Shown here piece by piece: positions 45,353-53,362 of a DNA stretch of 53,362 nucleotides (within the stretch, counting starts at the first letter, position 1; the number at the start of each line of letters is the position of its first letter). Below the pieces are notes generated by a model that saw nothing but the letters and a program-made list of their open reading frames with translations, was not told the origin of the DNA and made no database searches. The stretch comes from Micromonospora noduli (GTDB lineage Bacteria > Actinomycetota > Actinomycetes > Mycobacteriales > Micromonosporaceae): positions 1 to 53,362 of the forward strand of contig NZ_PYAK01000039.1 of the NCBI RefSeq assembly GCF_003264365.1, given 5' to 3'. The translations under genes were made by a program, and so were the position numbers.

Positions 45353-46693
45353 TCAACGGGTCCGCTGACGCAGTCGGCGCACCATCAGTGCCGCACCGCC
45401 GACCAGAGCGACGAGGAGCACGACAGTGGTCCACAGCTGCTCCGGCGCGGAGGTGTCCTGACCGCCCGCCGCCCGAGCCGTCCAGCGGCTCTGCTGACCG
45501 GATGCGGCGAGACCGAGTGGATCGCTACCGGCACCGGCCACCGGATCGTCGTCGGCCGAGCCGGGCGCCGGACCGAAACCGGTCACGCCCGGCGACGTCT
45601 GGTCGTCCAGCGGGTTGGCGGTCACCGGCGGCACCTGAGCGGTCAACGCAGCCACCGGGTCGACCACCCCGTACCCGAAGCGGTCGTCCCGACCGGTCGG
45701 GCCCACGTCCCGGGCGGTGGCCAACAACCGGTTGACCACCTCACCTGCGGGCATCTGCGGATAGCGGGAGCGGACCAGCGCGGCGGTCGCCGCCACCAGT
45801 GGCGCGGCGAAGCTGGTGCCCTGCACCCGCCAGTACCCGCCGGGCGGCTTGGCGCCGACCAGCCCGCTGGCGGGAGCGGTGAGCACCGTCGCCCGGCCGG
45901 TGATCGAGCCGGACCACAGGTTGTCGCTGCTGCGTTCCAGACCGGACACGGCGATCACACCCGGCTCACGAGCCGGGTACCAGACCTTTGTGCTGGTGGA
46001 GGTGGCCAGGTTGCCGGTGCAGGCGACCACGACCACGTCCCGCACGAACGCGTAGTCCAGGGCGGCGGCCAGGGCCGGGCTGTCGCCGCTGCCGCCCAGC
46101 GACAGGTTGATCACGCGGGCGCCGTTGTCGACCGCCCAACGGACCCCCTGGGCGACGATCAGCGCGTCGTCGTAACGGTTCTCCTCGTCCAGCACACGGA
46201 CCGGCAGGATCCGGGCGTCCGGTGCCAGGCCGACCACACCCCGCTTGTCGTCGTTGCGCCCGGCGATCAGGCCGGCGACCGTGGTGCCGTGACCCACCGG
46301 ATCCGGGCCCGGCGCACCACCCGGGCCAACCAGGTCCTTGCCCGGCAGCACCTGGCCGACCAGGTCGGGGTGGTTGCCGTCCACTCCGGAGTCGACCACC
46401 GCCACTGTCACGCCCCGGCCGGTCGAGCTGCGCCACGCCGTCTCGGCCTGCAACTCGTCGAGCTGCCACTGCTCGTCGCGGACCTGATCGGTGCGGGCGA
46501 CGGCGTCACCGGGGGCGAACGCCATCGGCGCGCCGGCGAGCTGTCCACCGTTCGTGGGCGCGGCGACCGGCACGGCTGCCGCGGTCGGGGCCACGACGGC
46601 AAGCGCCGCGGCCACGCCGAGCAGTGCCCGGCCGGTCGCTCGTCGGGCCGCTGACGGACCGCTGTACCGCACCCCAGTCACATCCTCAGCCAT
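45353..46693 (-). CDS. mycP: Type VII secretion-associated mycosin protease
   Basis: This 446-aa subtilisin-like protease has a signal sequence (GRALLGVAAALAVVAPTAAA), the catalytic triad Asp 101 (VAVVDSGVDGNHPD), His 135 (GHGTTVAG) and Ser 294 (GTSFAAPLV), oxyanion Asn 228, and a C-terminal TM helix (LWTTVVLLVALVGGAALMV) after a Pro/Gly/Asp linker. Mycosins stabilise and modulate the ESX/T7SS membrane complex. The ATG chosen (MAEDVTGVRY) is ambiguous with an in-frame GTG at 46711. It follows eccC by 74 bp on the same strand. Confidence 0.92.
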   Translation of the reverse strand: MAEDVTGVRYSGPSAARRATGRALLGVAAALAVVAPTAAAVPVAAPTNGGQLAGAPMAFAPGDAVARTDQVRDEQWQLDELQAETAWRSSTGRGVTVAVVDSGVDGNHPDLVGQVLPGKDLVGPGGAPGPDPVGHGTTVAGLIAGRNDDKRGVVGLAPDARILPVRVLDEENRYDDALIVAQGVRWAVDNGARVINLSLGGSGDSPALAAALDYAFVRDVVVVACTGNLATSTSTKVWYPAREPGVIAVSGLERSSDNLWSGSITGRATVLTAPASGLVGAKPPGGYWRVQGTSFAAPLVAATAALVRSRYPQMPAGEVVNRLLATARDVGPTGRDDRFGYGVVDPVAALTAQVPPVTANPLDDQTSPGVTGFGPAPGSADDDPVAGAGSDPLGLAASGQQSRWTARAAGGQDTSAPEQLWTTVVLLVALVGGAALMVRRLRQRTR

Positions 46694-46767
46694 CCATCCC
46701 GACGGAACCACGACGATCGGAGATTACCGGTTTCCCCACCCGTCACGGGAAGAACCGGCGAGTCAGG

Positions 46768-49700
46768 TCATTGCGGAGGCAGTTGTGCCAACTGAACGAG
46801 GCGTACGCCCTCCCGCCGGGTGACCAGCCGACCACGCCCCGGCGGCAGCGGTCCGGGTCGCACCGGCCCGACGAGTGCGCCCTCCTCGGGGCTGCCCGCC
46901 ATCACCAGGCCGGCCGTGGACAGCTCCCGCAGGCGCTGCACGATCGGCTCGTACTGGGCCCGGCTCGCCCCACCGGACCGGCGGGCCAGCACCAGGTGCA
47001 GCCCGATGTCCCGGGCGTGCGGCAGGTGCTCCTCCAGTGCGCGCAACGGGTTCGCCGGCCCCGCCGCCACCAGGTCGTAGTCGTCCACCAGCACGAACAG
47101 CTCCGGCCCGGACCACCAGGACCGGTCCCGCAACTGCTGCGGGGTGACCTCCGGTCCGGGAGCCCGCCGCTCCAGGTAACCGGCGGCCGACTCGACCAGG
47201 TCGGCGGTGTGCGCCGCCGCGGTGCCGTACCCGATCAGGTGTGGCGTCTCGATGGCACCGAGCAGGCTGCGTCGGTAGTCGACGAGGATCACCCGGGCCT
47301 GCTCAGGAGTAAACCGGGTGATGATCGACGTGGCCAGCGCGCGCAGGAACGACGACTTGCCGCACTCCGAGTCCCCGAAGACCACGAAGTGCGGCTCGGT
47401 GGCGAAGTCGAGCAACACCGGGCGCAGGTCCGCCTCCGCGATCCCGATCGGCAGCCGCAGCCCGGTCGTCGAGGTGAGGTCCAGATCGGCGTACGGCAGC
47501 ACCGGCGGGAGCAGCCGCACCCGGGGCGCCGGAGCACCCACCCAACCGTCGGCGGCCCTCTTGACCAGGTCGGCGGTGTCTCCGCCGGCGGTACCGAGCT
47601 GGGGAAGCGCGGTGAGGAAGTGCAGGCCCTCCGCTGTCACCCCTCGGCCGGAGCGCTCCGGCACGTTGGCGGCCGCACGCCGGGCCACCAACGAGTCGGC
47701 CGGGTCACCGAGGCGCAGCTCCAGCCGGGAGCCGAACAGGTCCCGGATCGCCGGGCGGAAATCCAGCCAGCGCAGCCCGGTGGCGACCACGTGCAGCCCG
47801 TACGACAGACCCCGGGTGGCCAGGTCGGTGACGAGTGGCTCCAGGTCGTCGTACTCGCCGCGGATGGTGGTCCACCCGTCGATCACCAGGAACACGTCGC
47901 CGTACGGGTCGGTACCCGGCTGCCCGGCCGTCCCCGCTGCCGCTCGGCGCTGCCGGTACGCGGCCATCGACTCCACGCCCAGCTCGGCGAAGCGGCGTTC
48001 CCGGTCGACCAGCAGGGTGGTCATCTCGCCGACGGTGCGTCGTACGGCGGTCGGGTCGGCGCGGCCGGTCACCCCGCCGACGTGCGGAAGGTCGCGCAGC
48101 GCGGCCAACCCGCCGCCGCCGAAGTCGAGGCAGTAGACCTGCACCTCGGCCGGTGTGTGGGTGAGCGCCAGCGCGCAGATCAGCGTGCGCAGGGCGGTGG
48201 ACTTGCCGCTCTGCGGCGCACCGACCACCGCGACGTGCCCGGCAGCGCCGTCCAGCGCCAGCCAGAGCAGGTCCCGGCGCTGCTCCAGTGGTTTGTCCAC
48301 CACCGCCATCGGCACGCCGAGTGCCCCGTGCAGCTCCGGGTTGCCCACTGTCAGCCCGCGTTTCGGGTGCACCTCGACCGGACCGAGCAGCTCGTCCAGG
48401 GCCGGCGGCTGGCCGAGCGGCGGGAGCCAGACCTGGTGCGCCGGCGGGCCCTGCCCGACGAGCCGGTCCACCAGCAGGTCGAGCAGCGTCCTGCTGCCCT
48501 CCTCCTCCGCCACGACGGGCACGACCGGGGCCGACGGCTCGGGCACCGGTACGACATGGGTGGTGAAGGTGAGCAGCCGCGCGCCCCCCTCGGCGGCGAC
48601 ACCGCCCGGCGGGGCCCGACGGTGGACGGCACCGGATACGTACGCGGCCTTGAAGCGGGCCAGCGGGTCGGTGCCGGCACGCAGGTAGCCGTGGCCCGGT
48701 GAGCGGGGCAGCTCGTGCGCGTCCGCCACGCCGAGCACCGTCCGGGACTCCAGCGCCGAGAAGGTGCGCAACCCGATCCGGTACGAGAGGTGGGTGTCCA
48801 ACCCGCGGAGCCGGCCCTCCTCCAGGCGCTGGCTGGCGAGCAGCAGGTGCACGCCGAGCGACCGGCCCAGCCGGCCGATCTGCACGAACAGGTCGATGAA
48901 GTCGGGCTTGGCGGAGAGCAGCTCCGAGAATTCGTCGCAGATCAGCAGCAACGACGGCAGCGGGGCGAGGGGGCTGCCGGCCGCCCTGGCCCGCTCGTAG
49001 TCGCGCACGCTGGCGAAGTTGCCGGCCCGCCGCAGCAACTCCTGGCGGCGTACCAACTCCCCGTTGATCGCGTCCACCATGCGATCGACCAGGGGCAACG
49101 CGTCGGCCAGGTTGGTGATCACGGCCGCGGTGTGCGGCAGCCGGTCGAACGAGGTGAAGGTGGCGCCACCCTTGAAGTCGACGAGCACGAAGTTGAGCTG
49201 TTCGGAGCTGTGCGTGGCGGCGAGCCCCAGCACCAGCGTGCGGAGCAGCTCGGACTTGCCGGAGCCGGTCGCCCCGATGAGCAGGCCGTGCGGACCCATG
49301 CCGTCCTGGGCGGACTCCTTGAGGTCCAGCTCGATGGCGCCGCCGTCCGCGCCCACCCCGATCGGCACCCGCAACCGGTCCCGTGCCGAGCGCGGCAACC
49401 AGCCCTGTTCCGCCGTGAAGCTCTCCGGATCACCGAGGCCGAGCAGCTCGGGGAGGCCCAGGTCGGCCTGGAGCGGGGCGTCCGGCCCGCGGGCCGCGCC
49501 GGCGAGCCGCAGCGGCGCCAACCGTCTGGCGACCGCCTCGGCGTCGGCCAGGTCCAACTGGTCGGCGGTGCCCACCTCGGCGTGCCCGTCGGTCGACAGC
49601 GAGTGCAGCCGCCGGCCGTGCAACTCCAGCAGCAGCGCGTACCGGTCCAGCAGTCGGGGCGGCGGGGTGTCCAGGTCCAGCACGGTGAGCGCGTCGATGC

Positions 49701-50751
49701 CGCCGTCGCCGGTCAGGTCACTGGCACCGGTCAGGTCGCCGCCGTCGAGGACCACCACCACGTGTGGGCCGTCGGTGGCGGGGCCGGCCGGGCTGAACCG
49801 GGACCGGGTGGCCAGCACGTCGGCCAGCAGCGACTCCAGCTCGGCGGCCGAGCTGGTGACCAGGCGTACCGGGCCGAGCGCGTCGGTGCGGCCGGGATGG
49901 TGGGCGTGCGGGAGCCACTTCACCCACTCCCAGCAGGCGCGGCGCTCCGGCCCAGCGCACACCGCGACGAGCAGCTCGTCGGGGGCGTGGAAGACCGCCA
50001 GTTGGGTCAGCACGGCCCGGACCAGCGCCTGTGCCGCCGGGTCGCCGGTGGGTGGCCCGCCGGTGGTCGGGGTGGTCGTCCGGCCGCGGCCGGCGGCTCG
50101 TACGTGCACCCGGGCGAAGCTGCGCAGCGACAGGGCCACCGGCAGGTCCGGCACCACTGAGTACGCGTCCAGGAAGCGGCGTAGCGCGCCGGCGGTCATC
50201 GGCTCGAGCTCCTCCAGCGGCCGGGTGACCGGTGGGACCAGTGGGGTGGCCAGTGTCTGCGGCCCGACGGCGACCCGCACCACAGCGAAATCGGGGTCGG
50301 CGGGGCGCCGCTCCCAGACCCGGTGGCTGTCCACCGTCGACCAGAGCCGGCCCGGATCCGGGTGCCGGTAGTAGAGCCCGGCCCGTTGCTGGCCCGCGGT
50401 CCGCCGGACCCGCCGCCGCAGCGTGGCCAGGTGGCGCAGGTACTCCCTGCGGGCGGCCATCATCTCGGACTTCTTCGGAGTGCCGGAGGCGCTGCCCCAG
50501 GACGTCACAAGCATCGCCAACGAGGAGAGCCCGAACATGCCGCCCACCACGTACGAGTAGGCCCCGCCGCCCCGGCCGAACATCATCGCCATCGCGACGG
50601 TGCCGCCGAGCATGGGCAGCAGCATGAGCAACTGCTGCCACCGCCCGCCGGTCACCGCGGGGATCTCCGGCGGTGCGTCGACCGACAGCTCACCGGCGGG
50701 AATCTCCGGCGCTGGTCGGCGCGGTGGGCGCTTGATGACGACGGTGGACAC
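46768..50751 (-). CDS. eccC: Type VII secretion ATPase EccC (fused, three ATPase domains)
   Basis: This 1327-aa FtsK/SpoIIIE-type motor has two TM helices (about 40-60 and 66-85) and three ATPase modules. Walker A motifs lie at 493-500 (GATGSGKS), 844-851 (GAPQSGKS) and 1126-1133 (GDSECGKS). Only the first has a standard Walker B with catalytic Glu (LLLICDE, 606-607). The second (VFLVIDGW) and third (LFVLVDDYD) lack it, as usual in EccC. It should power export of WXG100-type substrates. GTG start with AGGAGG about five bases upstream. It is divergent from eccD across 101 bp and unsplit, unlike mycobacterial EccCa/EccCb of ESX-1. Confidence 0.95.
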   Translation of the reverse strand: MSTVVIKRPPRRPAPEIPAGELSVDAPPEIPAVTGGRWQQLLMLLPMLGGTVAMAMMFGRGGGAYSYVVGGMFGLSSLAMLVTSWGSASGTPKKSEMMAARREYLRHLATLRRRVRRTAGQQRAGLYYRHPDPGRLWSTVDSHRVWERRPADPDFAVVRVAVGPQTLATPLVPPVTRPLEELEPMTAGALRRFLDAYSVVPDLPVALSLRSFARVHVRAAGRGRTTTPTTGGPPTGDPAAQALVRAVLTQLAVFHAPDELLVAVCAGPERRACWEWVKWLPHAHHPGRTDALGPVRLVTSSAAELESLLADVLATRSRFSPAGPATDGPHVVVVLDGGDLTGASDLTGDGGIDALTVLDLDTPPPRLLDRYALLLELHGRRLHSLSTDGHAEVGTADQLDLADAEAVARRLAPLRLAGAARGPDAPLQADLGLPELLGLGDPESFTAEQGWLPRSARDRLRVPIGVGADGGAIELDLKESAQDGMGPHGLLIGATGSGKSELLRTLVLGLAATHSSEQLNFVLVDFKGGATFTSFDRLPHTAAVITNLADALPLVDRMVDAINGELVRRQELLRRAGNFASVRDYERARAAGSPLAPLPSLLLICDEFSELLSAKPDFIDLFVQIGRLGRSLGVHLLLASQRLEEGRLRGLDTHLSYRIGLRTFSALESRTVLGVADAHELPRSPGHGYLRAGTDPLARFKAAYVSGAVHRRAPPGGVAAEGGARLLTFTTHVVPVPEPSAPVVPVVAEEEGSRTLLDLLVDRLVGQGPPAHQVWLPPLGQPPALDELLGPVEVHPKRGLTVGNPELHGALGVPMAVVDKPLEQRRDLLWLALDGAAGHVAVVGAPQSGKSTALRTLICALALTHTPAEVQVYCLDFGGGGLAALRDLPHVGGVTGRADPTAVRRTVGEMTTLLVDRERRFAELGVESMAAYRQRRAAAGTAGQPGTDPYGDVFLVIDGWTTIRGEYDDLEPLVTDLATRGLSYGLHVVATGLRWLDFRPAIRDLFGSRLELRLGDPADSLVARRAAANVPERSGRGVTAEGLHFLTALPQLGTAGGDTADLVKRAADGWVGAPAPRVRLLPPVLPYADLDLTSTTGLRLPIGIAEADLRPVLLDFATEPHFVVFGDSECGKSSFLRALATSIITRFTPEQARVILVDYRRSLLGAIETPHLIGYGTAAAHTADLVESAAGYLERRAPGPEVTPQQLRDRSWWSGPELFVLVDDYDLVAAGPANPLRALEEHLPHARDIGLHLVLARRSGGASRAQYEPIVQRLRELSTAGLVMAGSPEEGALVGPVRPGPLPPGRGRLVTRREGVRLVQLAQLPPQ

Positions 50752-50852
50752 TCGGCCTCCTGACAGCGCTGGGTAACCCGAGCCTGGCTCATGGTAGGTA
50801 AAGTCCTGTCGTCCGCGCAGCCTCCGATCCCAGTCGATATGGAGACCAGTCG
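50752..50852. promoter_or_regulatory. Divergent eccC/eccD promoter region
   Basis: The 101-bp gap must carry both promoters. It contains the eccC AGGAGG site (minus strand) and a GGAG site before eccD. An 8-base direct repeat CAGTCGAT occurs twice, the second copy ending at the eccD ATG. No clear -35/-10 pair can be chosen. Confidence 0.4.
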
Positions 50853-52256
50853 ATGACTACCGGGCTGGCACGCGTCACCATCAGCGCGCCGCAACGACGG
50901 GTGGACGTCGCCCTGCCGGAGCAGGTGCCCCTGGCTGAGCTGCTGCCCGACGTGCTCCGGCACGCCGGTGTCGGGCTGGCCGACGACGGCGAGCAGCACG
51001 GCGGTTGGGTGCTCCGCCGCACCGACGGGGCGCTGCTGGTGACCGCACAGGCGCTGCTGCCGCAGGGGGTGCGCGACGGTGAGGTGCTGCACCTCGTGCC
51101 GGCCCGCGCGCACTGGCCCGAGTTGGAGTACGACGACGTCATCGAGGCGATCGCCGACGGTGCTCGCCGCCGGGGCGGCGCCTGGTCGCCCACCGCCACC
51201 CGGGCAGCCGGCCTGGCCGGTGCCGCAGTGCCACTCGCGGTCGGGCTGCTCGCGCTGCTCGCCGGTGGCCCGACGCACCGGGCCGGCTGGCTGGTGGCCG
51301 TCGCGGTGGCGCTGGTGCTCACCGTGGCCGGCGCTGTCGCCTCCCGCGCCAACGGCGACGGCGTCGCCGGGGCGACGCTCGGCGGCTACGCGCTGCCCTA
51401 CGCGTTCACTGCCGGTGCCCTGTCCGTCGGCTCCGGCGACCCGGTCGGGCCGTTCGGGCCAGCCCGCTGGGTGGGCGCTCCCGAACTGCTGGCCGGCTCG
51501 GTCGCGCTGCTGCTGGCGGCGTTGATCGGTCTCCTCGGGGTGGCCAGTCGGCTGCGGGTCTTCGTGGCCGGTGTCACTGTCGGCCTGATCGGCGCGGGGG
51601 CCGCGCTCGGTGGGCTGCTGATGACAACGGCCGGTACGGCGGCGGTGCTGCTCAGCGCACTGGTCTTCGCCGTCGGCGTGATACCACTGCTGGCCATCCG
51701 GCTGGGCAAGCTGCCCCTGCCGCCGATCACCCTGCCGGCCGCCGCCCCCGCGGAGGAGCCGGAGCGGGTGCGGGACCTGCCGGACCGGGGCCGGGTGCAC
51801 GCCGCGGTGATCCGCACCGAGGAGATGCTCACCGGGATGCTGATCGGCCACGCGCTGCTGGTGGTGGCCACCTCGGTCGTACTCGTGGTCGCCGGTGGCA
51901 CGCCCGGTCGGGTGCTGGTGGCGGTCACCTCGGCCGTGCTGCTGCTGCGGTCGCGACTGTTCGTGGCGCTGCGACACCGGGTGCCGACGGTGCTCGCCGG
52001 GCTGGCCGGCTACGCGGCGCTGGGTGCCGTGCTGGTCGGTCGGACCGACGAGACCGGGCGGTTGGTGCTGGTCCTGGGCGGGGCGGCGCTGGCCCTGGTG
52101 GCGGTCGCCAGCGGCACCGGGTACGCCCGCCGGCCGGTCTCGCCGTACCTCGGAAGGATCGCGGACCTCACCGACACGGCCCTGGTGGTCGCCGTGGTGC
52201 CGATCGCCTGCGCTGTGCTCGACCTGTACGACCGGGCCCGAGGGCTGCTCGGTTGA
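50853..52256 (+). CDS. eccD: Type VII secretion integral membrane protein EccD
   Basis: This 467-aa protein has the EccD plan: an N-terminal ubiquitin-like domain of about 85 residues (ARVTISAPQRRVDVALPEQV... VLHLVPA) and a charged linker (YDDVIEAIADGARRR). A bundle of about eleven TM helices follows to the C-terminus. It should form the central membrane channel scaffold of the ESX-like machine with EccC. Start ATG has GGAG nine bases upstream. It is divergent from eccC and convergent with the pyrophosphatase gene. Confidence 0.93.
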   Translation: MTTGLARVTISAPQRRVDVALPEQVPLAELLPDVLRHAGVGLADDGEQHGGWVLRRTDGALLVTAQALLPQGVRDGEVLHLVPARAHWPELEYDDVIEAIADGARRRGGAWSPTATRAAGLAGAAVPLAVGLLALLAGGPTHRAGWLVAVAVALVLTVAGAVASRANGDGVAGATLGGYALPYAFTAGALSVGSGDPVGPFGPARWVGAPELLAGSVALLLAALIGLLGVASRLRVFVAGVTVGLIGAGAALGGLLMTTAGTAAVLLSALVFAVGVIPLLAIRLGKLPLPPITLPAAAPAEEPERVRDLPDRGRVHAAVIRTEEMLTGMLIGHALLVVATSVVLVVAGGTPGRVLVAVTSAVLLLRSRLFVALRHRVPTVLAGLAGYAALGAVLVGRTDETGRLVLVLGGAALALVAVASGTGYARRPVSPYLGRIADLTDTALVVAVVPIACAVLDLYDRARGLLG

Positions 52257-52287
52257 GCGGCCCCCGGGCCCGGTGCGTCAGGGTCGA

Positions 52288-52794
52288 TCAGTGCATGGAT
52301 TCGCCGCGCGCCTCGGCGTCGCGGGCCCGCTGGTAGGAGGCGTGGATCTCGGCCTCGGCCTCGGTGCGGCCGACCCAGGTCGCGCCCTCCACCGACTTGC
52401 CGGGCTCCAGGTCCTTGTAGACCTCGAAGAAGTGCTGGATCTCCAGGCGGTCGAACTCGCCCAGGTGGTGGATGTCGCGCAGGTGCTCCTGGCGGGGGTC
52501 CTCGTAGGGCACGCAGAGGACCTTGTCGTCCCCACCCTTCTCGTCGGTCATCCGGAACATGCCGATGGTGCGGCAGCGGATCAGACAACCCGGGAAGGTC
52601 GGCTCGGGGACCAGCACGAGGGCGTCCAGCGGGTCGCCGTCCTCACCCAGCGTGCCCTCGATGAACCCGTAGTCGGCCGGGTACTGGGTGGAGGTGAAGA
52701 GGGTGCGGTCCAACCGGATCCGGCCGGTCTTGTGGTCCACCTCGTACTTGTTCCGGTGACCTTTGGGGATCTCAACCGTCACGTCGAAATCCAT
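52288..52794 (-). CDS. ppa: Inorganic pyrophosphatase (family I)
   Basis: This 168-aa soluble enzyme hydrolyses pyrophosphate to two phosphates. Family I motifs: VEIPKGHRNKYEVD near the N-terminus, ADYGFIEGTLGEDGDPLDAL, the signature carrying the metal-binding aspartates (DGDPLD), and HFFEVYKDLEPGKSVE. GAGGGAG lies seven bases before the ATG. The length and sequence fit actinobacterial homohexameric enzymes. It is divergent from the partial gene at the window edge. Confidence 0.95.
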   Translation of the reverse strand: MDFDVTVEIPKGHRNKYEVDHKTGRIRLDRTLFTSTQYPADYGFIEGTLGEDGDPLDALVLVPEPTFPGCLIRCRTIGMFRMTDEKGGDDKVLCVPYEDPRQEHLRDIHHLGEFDRLEIQHFFEVYKDLEPGKSVEGATWVGRTEAEAEIHASYQRARDAEARGESMH

Positions 52795-52946
52795 CTGCAC
52801 GCTCCCTCGTCTGCCCACGCTGGCTAACGGAACCAATGGCGGCCCTCCGGACAGGTGAATGCCCACCCGCCGACTCCGGCCACCGCATAGTCTTCGGACC
52901 GAAGTAGTGTCACCCAAGCCGATTTTCGCTGGGGGAGGAGGGGGTC

Positions 52947-53362
52947 GTGGGGAGGGAAGATTCACACTACCGCCCGGACGGGGGCTCCGCGCACGGTACC
53001 GGACGATCCGGCTCCGGCAGTGCCAAGGGGCGGGTCCCGGTGCCGGAGGCGCACCTCCCACGTGCTCCCGAAGCACCGACCCCGGCACCGGAGACGGTGC
53101 CCGAGCGGCCCCCGCCGCTGCCCTGGCGCCCGCCGGCCGGGCCGACGTCGCCCGCTCCGAACGCGGGTCACTTCCCGGTAGCCGGCGGTGAGCAACCGGT
53201 GAGCGGCCCGCCACGCGGCAGTGCCACGGTCCCGGTGAGCCCTGCGCCGGTCAGCCCGTCGTTCGGTCCCGGGCCGACCGGCCCCGGAGGGGTTCCCCCG
53301 GTGGGCCCGCCGATCTCCGCGTTGCCGGCACCCGCCGACGCCGCGCCCGCGCCCGCGCCCGC
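52947..53362 (+). CDS. Partial Pro-rich protein, possibly D-Ala-D-Ala carboxypeptidase N-terminus
   Basis: A GTG preceded by GGAGGAGGGGG opens a frame (VGREDSHYRPDGGSAHGTGR) that runs without a stop to the end of the window, 138 residues. The sequence is low-complexity Pro/Ala/Gly with no recognisable domain yet. A family cannot be read from this part. Because dacB (D-alanyl-D-alanine carboxypeptidase) lies next to ppa in other actinomycetes, a dacB-type protein with a disordered N-terminal head is my best guess from position alone. Confidence 0.5.
   Translation, partial: MGREDSHYRPDGGSAHGTGRSGSGSAKGRVPVPEAHLPRAPEAPTPAPETVPERPPPLPWRPPAGPTSPAPNAGHFPVAGGEQPVSGPPRGSATVPVSPAPVSPSFGPGPTGPGGVPPVGPPISALPAPADAAPAPAP

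Noticed and set aside
50752..50852. Small WXG100 (esx) gene between eccC and eccD
   Set aside because: The gap is only 101 bp, too short for a 95-100 aa WXG100 protein, and no WxG motif is found in either neighbouring gap.

Overview
The window reads as a chromosome segment of a high-GC actinomycete, most likely a member of the Micromonosporaceae (Micromonospora-like). Supporting signs are the very high GC content, frequent GTG starts, many 4-bp stop/start overlaps, a WhiB-like regulator of the WblA/WhiB4 type, a mycobacterial-type Crp, type VII secretion genes and a MarP-type protease. No phage, transposase, integrase, CRISPR array or rRNA was seen. There is one tRNA, tRNA-Pro(CGG).

Layout. 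1-7.8 kb: a G-rich heptanucleotide repeat, an MFS exporter, a small unknown protein, a SAM methyltransferase, a large ATPase-LuxR regulator and a secreted fibronectin III/FG-GAP protein. 8.0-18.5 kb: tRNA-Pro, then a block also known from Mycobacterium and Streptomyces: metallophosphoesterase, YqeY, a PASTA penicillin-binding protein, wblA, two ArsA-like ATPases, two unknown proteins, DUF4177, RidA and an MBL hydrolase. 18.5-37.5 kb: an accessory segment with a 1215-aa cyclase/ATPase/TPR protein, small membrane proteins, a transmembrane Ser/Thr kinase, a solute-binding lipoprotein coupled to a membrane protein, a seven-gene TetR-led acyl-CoA catabolism operon (two acyl-CoA dehydrogenases, biotin-dependent carboxylase alpha and beta, AtuA-like and TIGR03084 proteins), a repeat-rich gap and a metallophosphoesterase. 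37.6-43.7 kb: the conserved block resumes with crp, then cbiZ and capA, then nth, a thioredoxin-like lipoprotein, a NUDIX CoA pyrophosphatase and marP. 43.8-52.3 kb: two PAP2 phosphatases and type VII secretion genes mycP, eccC and eccD. 52.3 kb to the end: inorganic pyrophosphatase and the Pro-rich N-terminus of a gene running off the edge.

How the genes fit together. The conserved block concerns cell-envelope synthesis, redox and cAMP signalling and envelope stress (PBP, WblA, Crp, thiol oxidoreductase, MarP). The accessory segment carries sensing and signalling proteins (possible cyclase, kinase, orphan amino-acid-type binding lipoprotein) and a branched or terpenoid acyl-CoA pathway. Several intergenic regions hold long imperfect palindromes that look like members of dispersed intergenic repeat families. 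Functions were assigned by reading motifs and from remembered gene order; no database search was possible.
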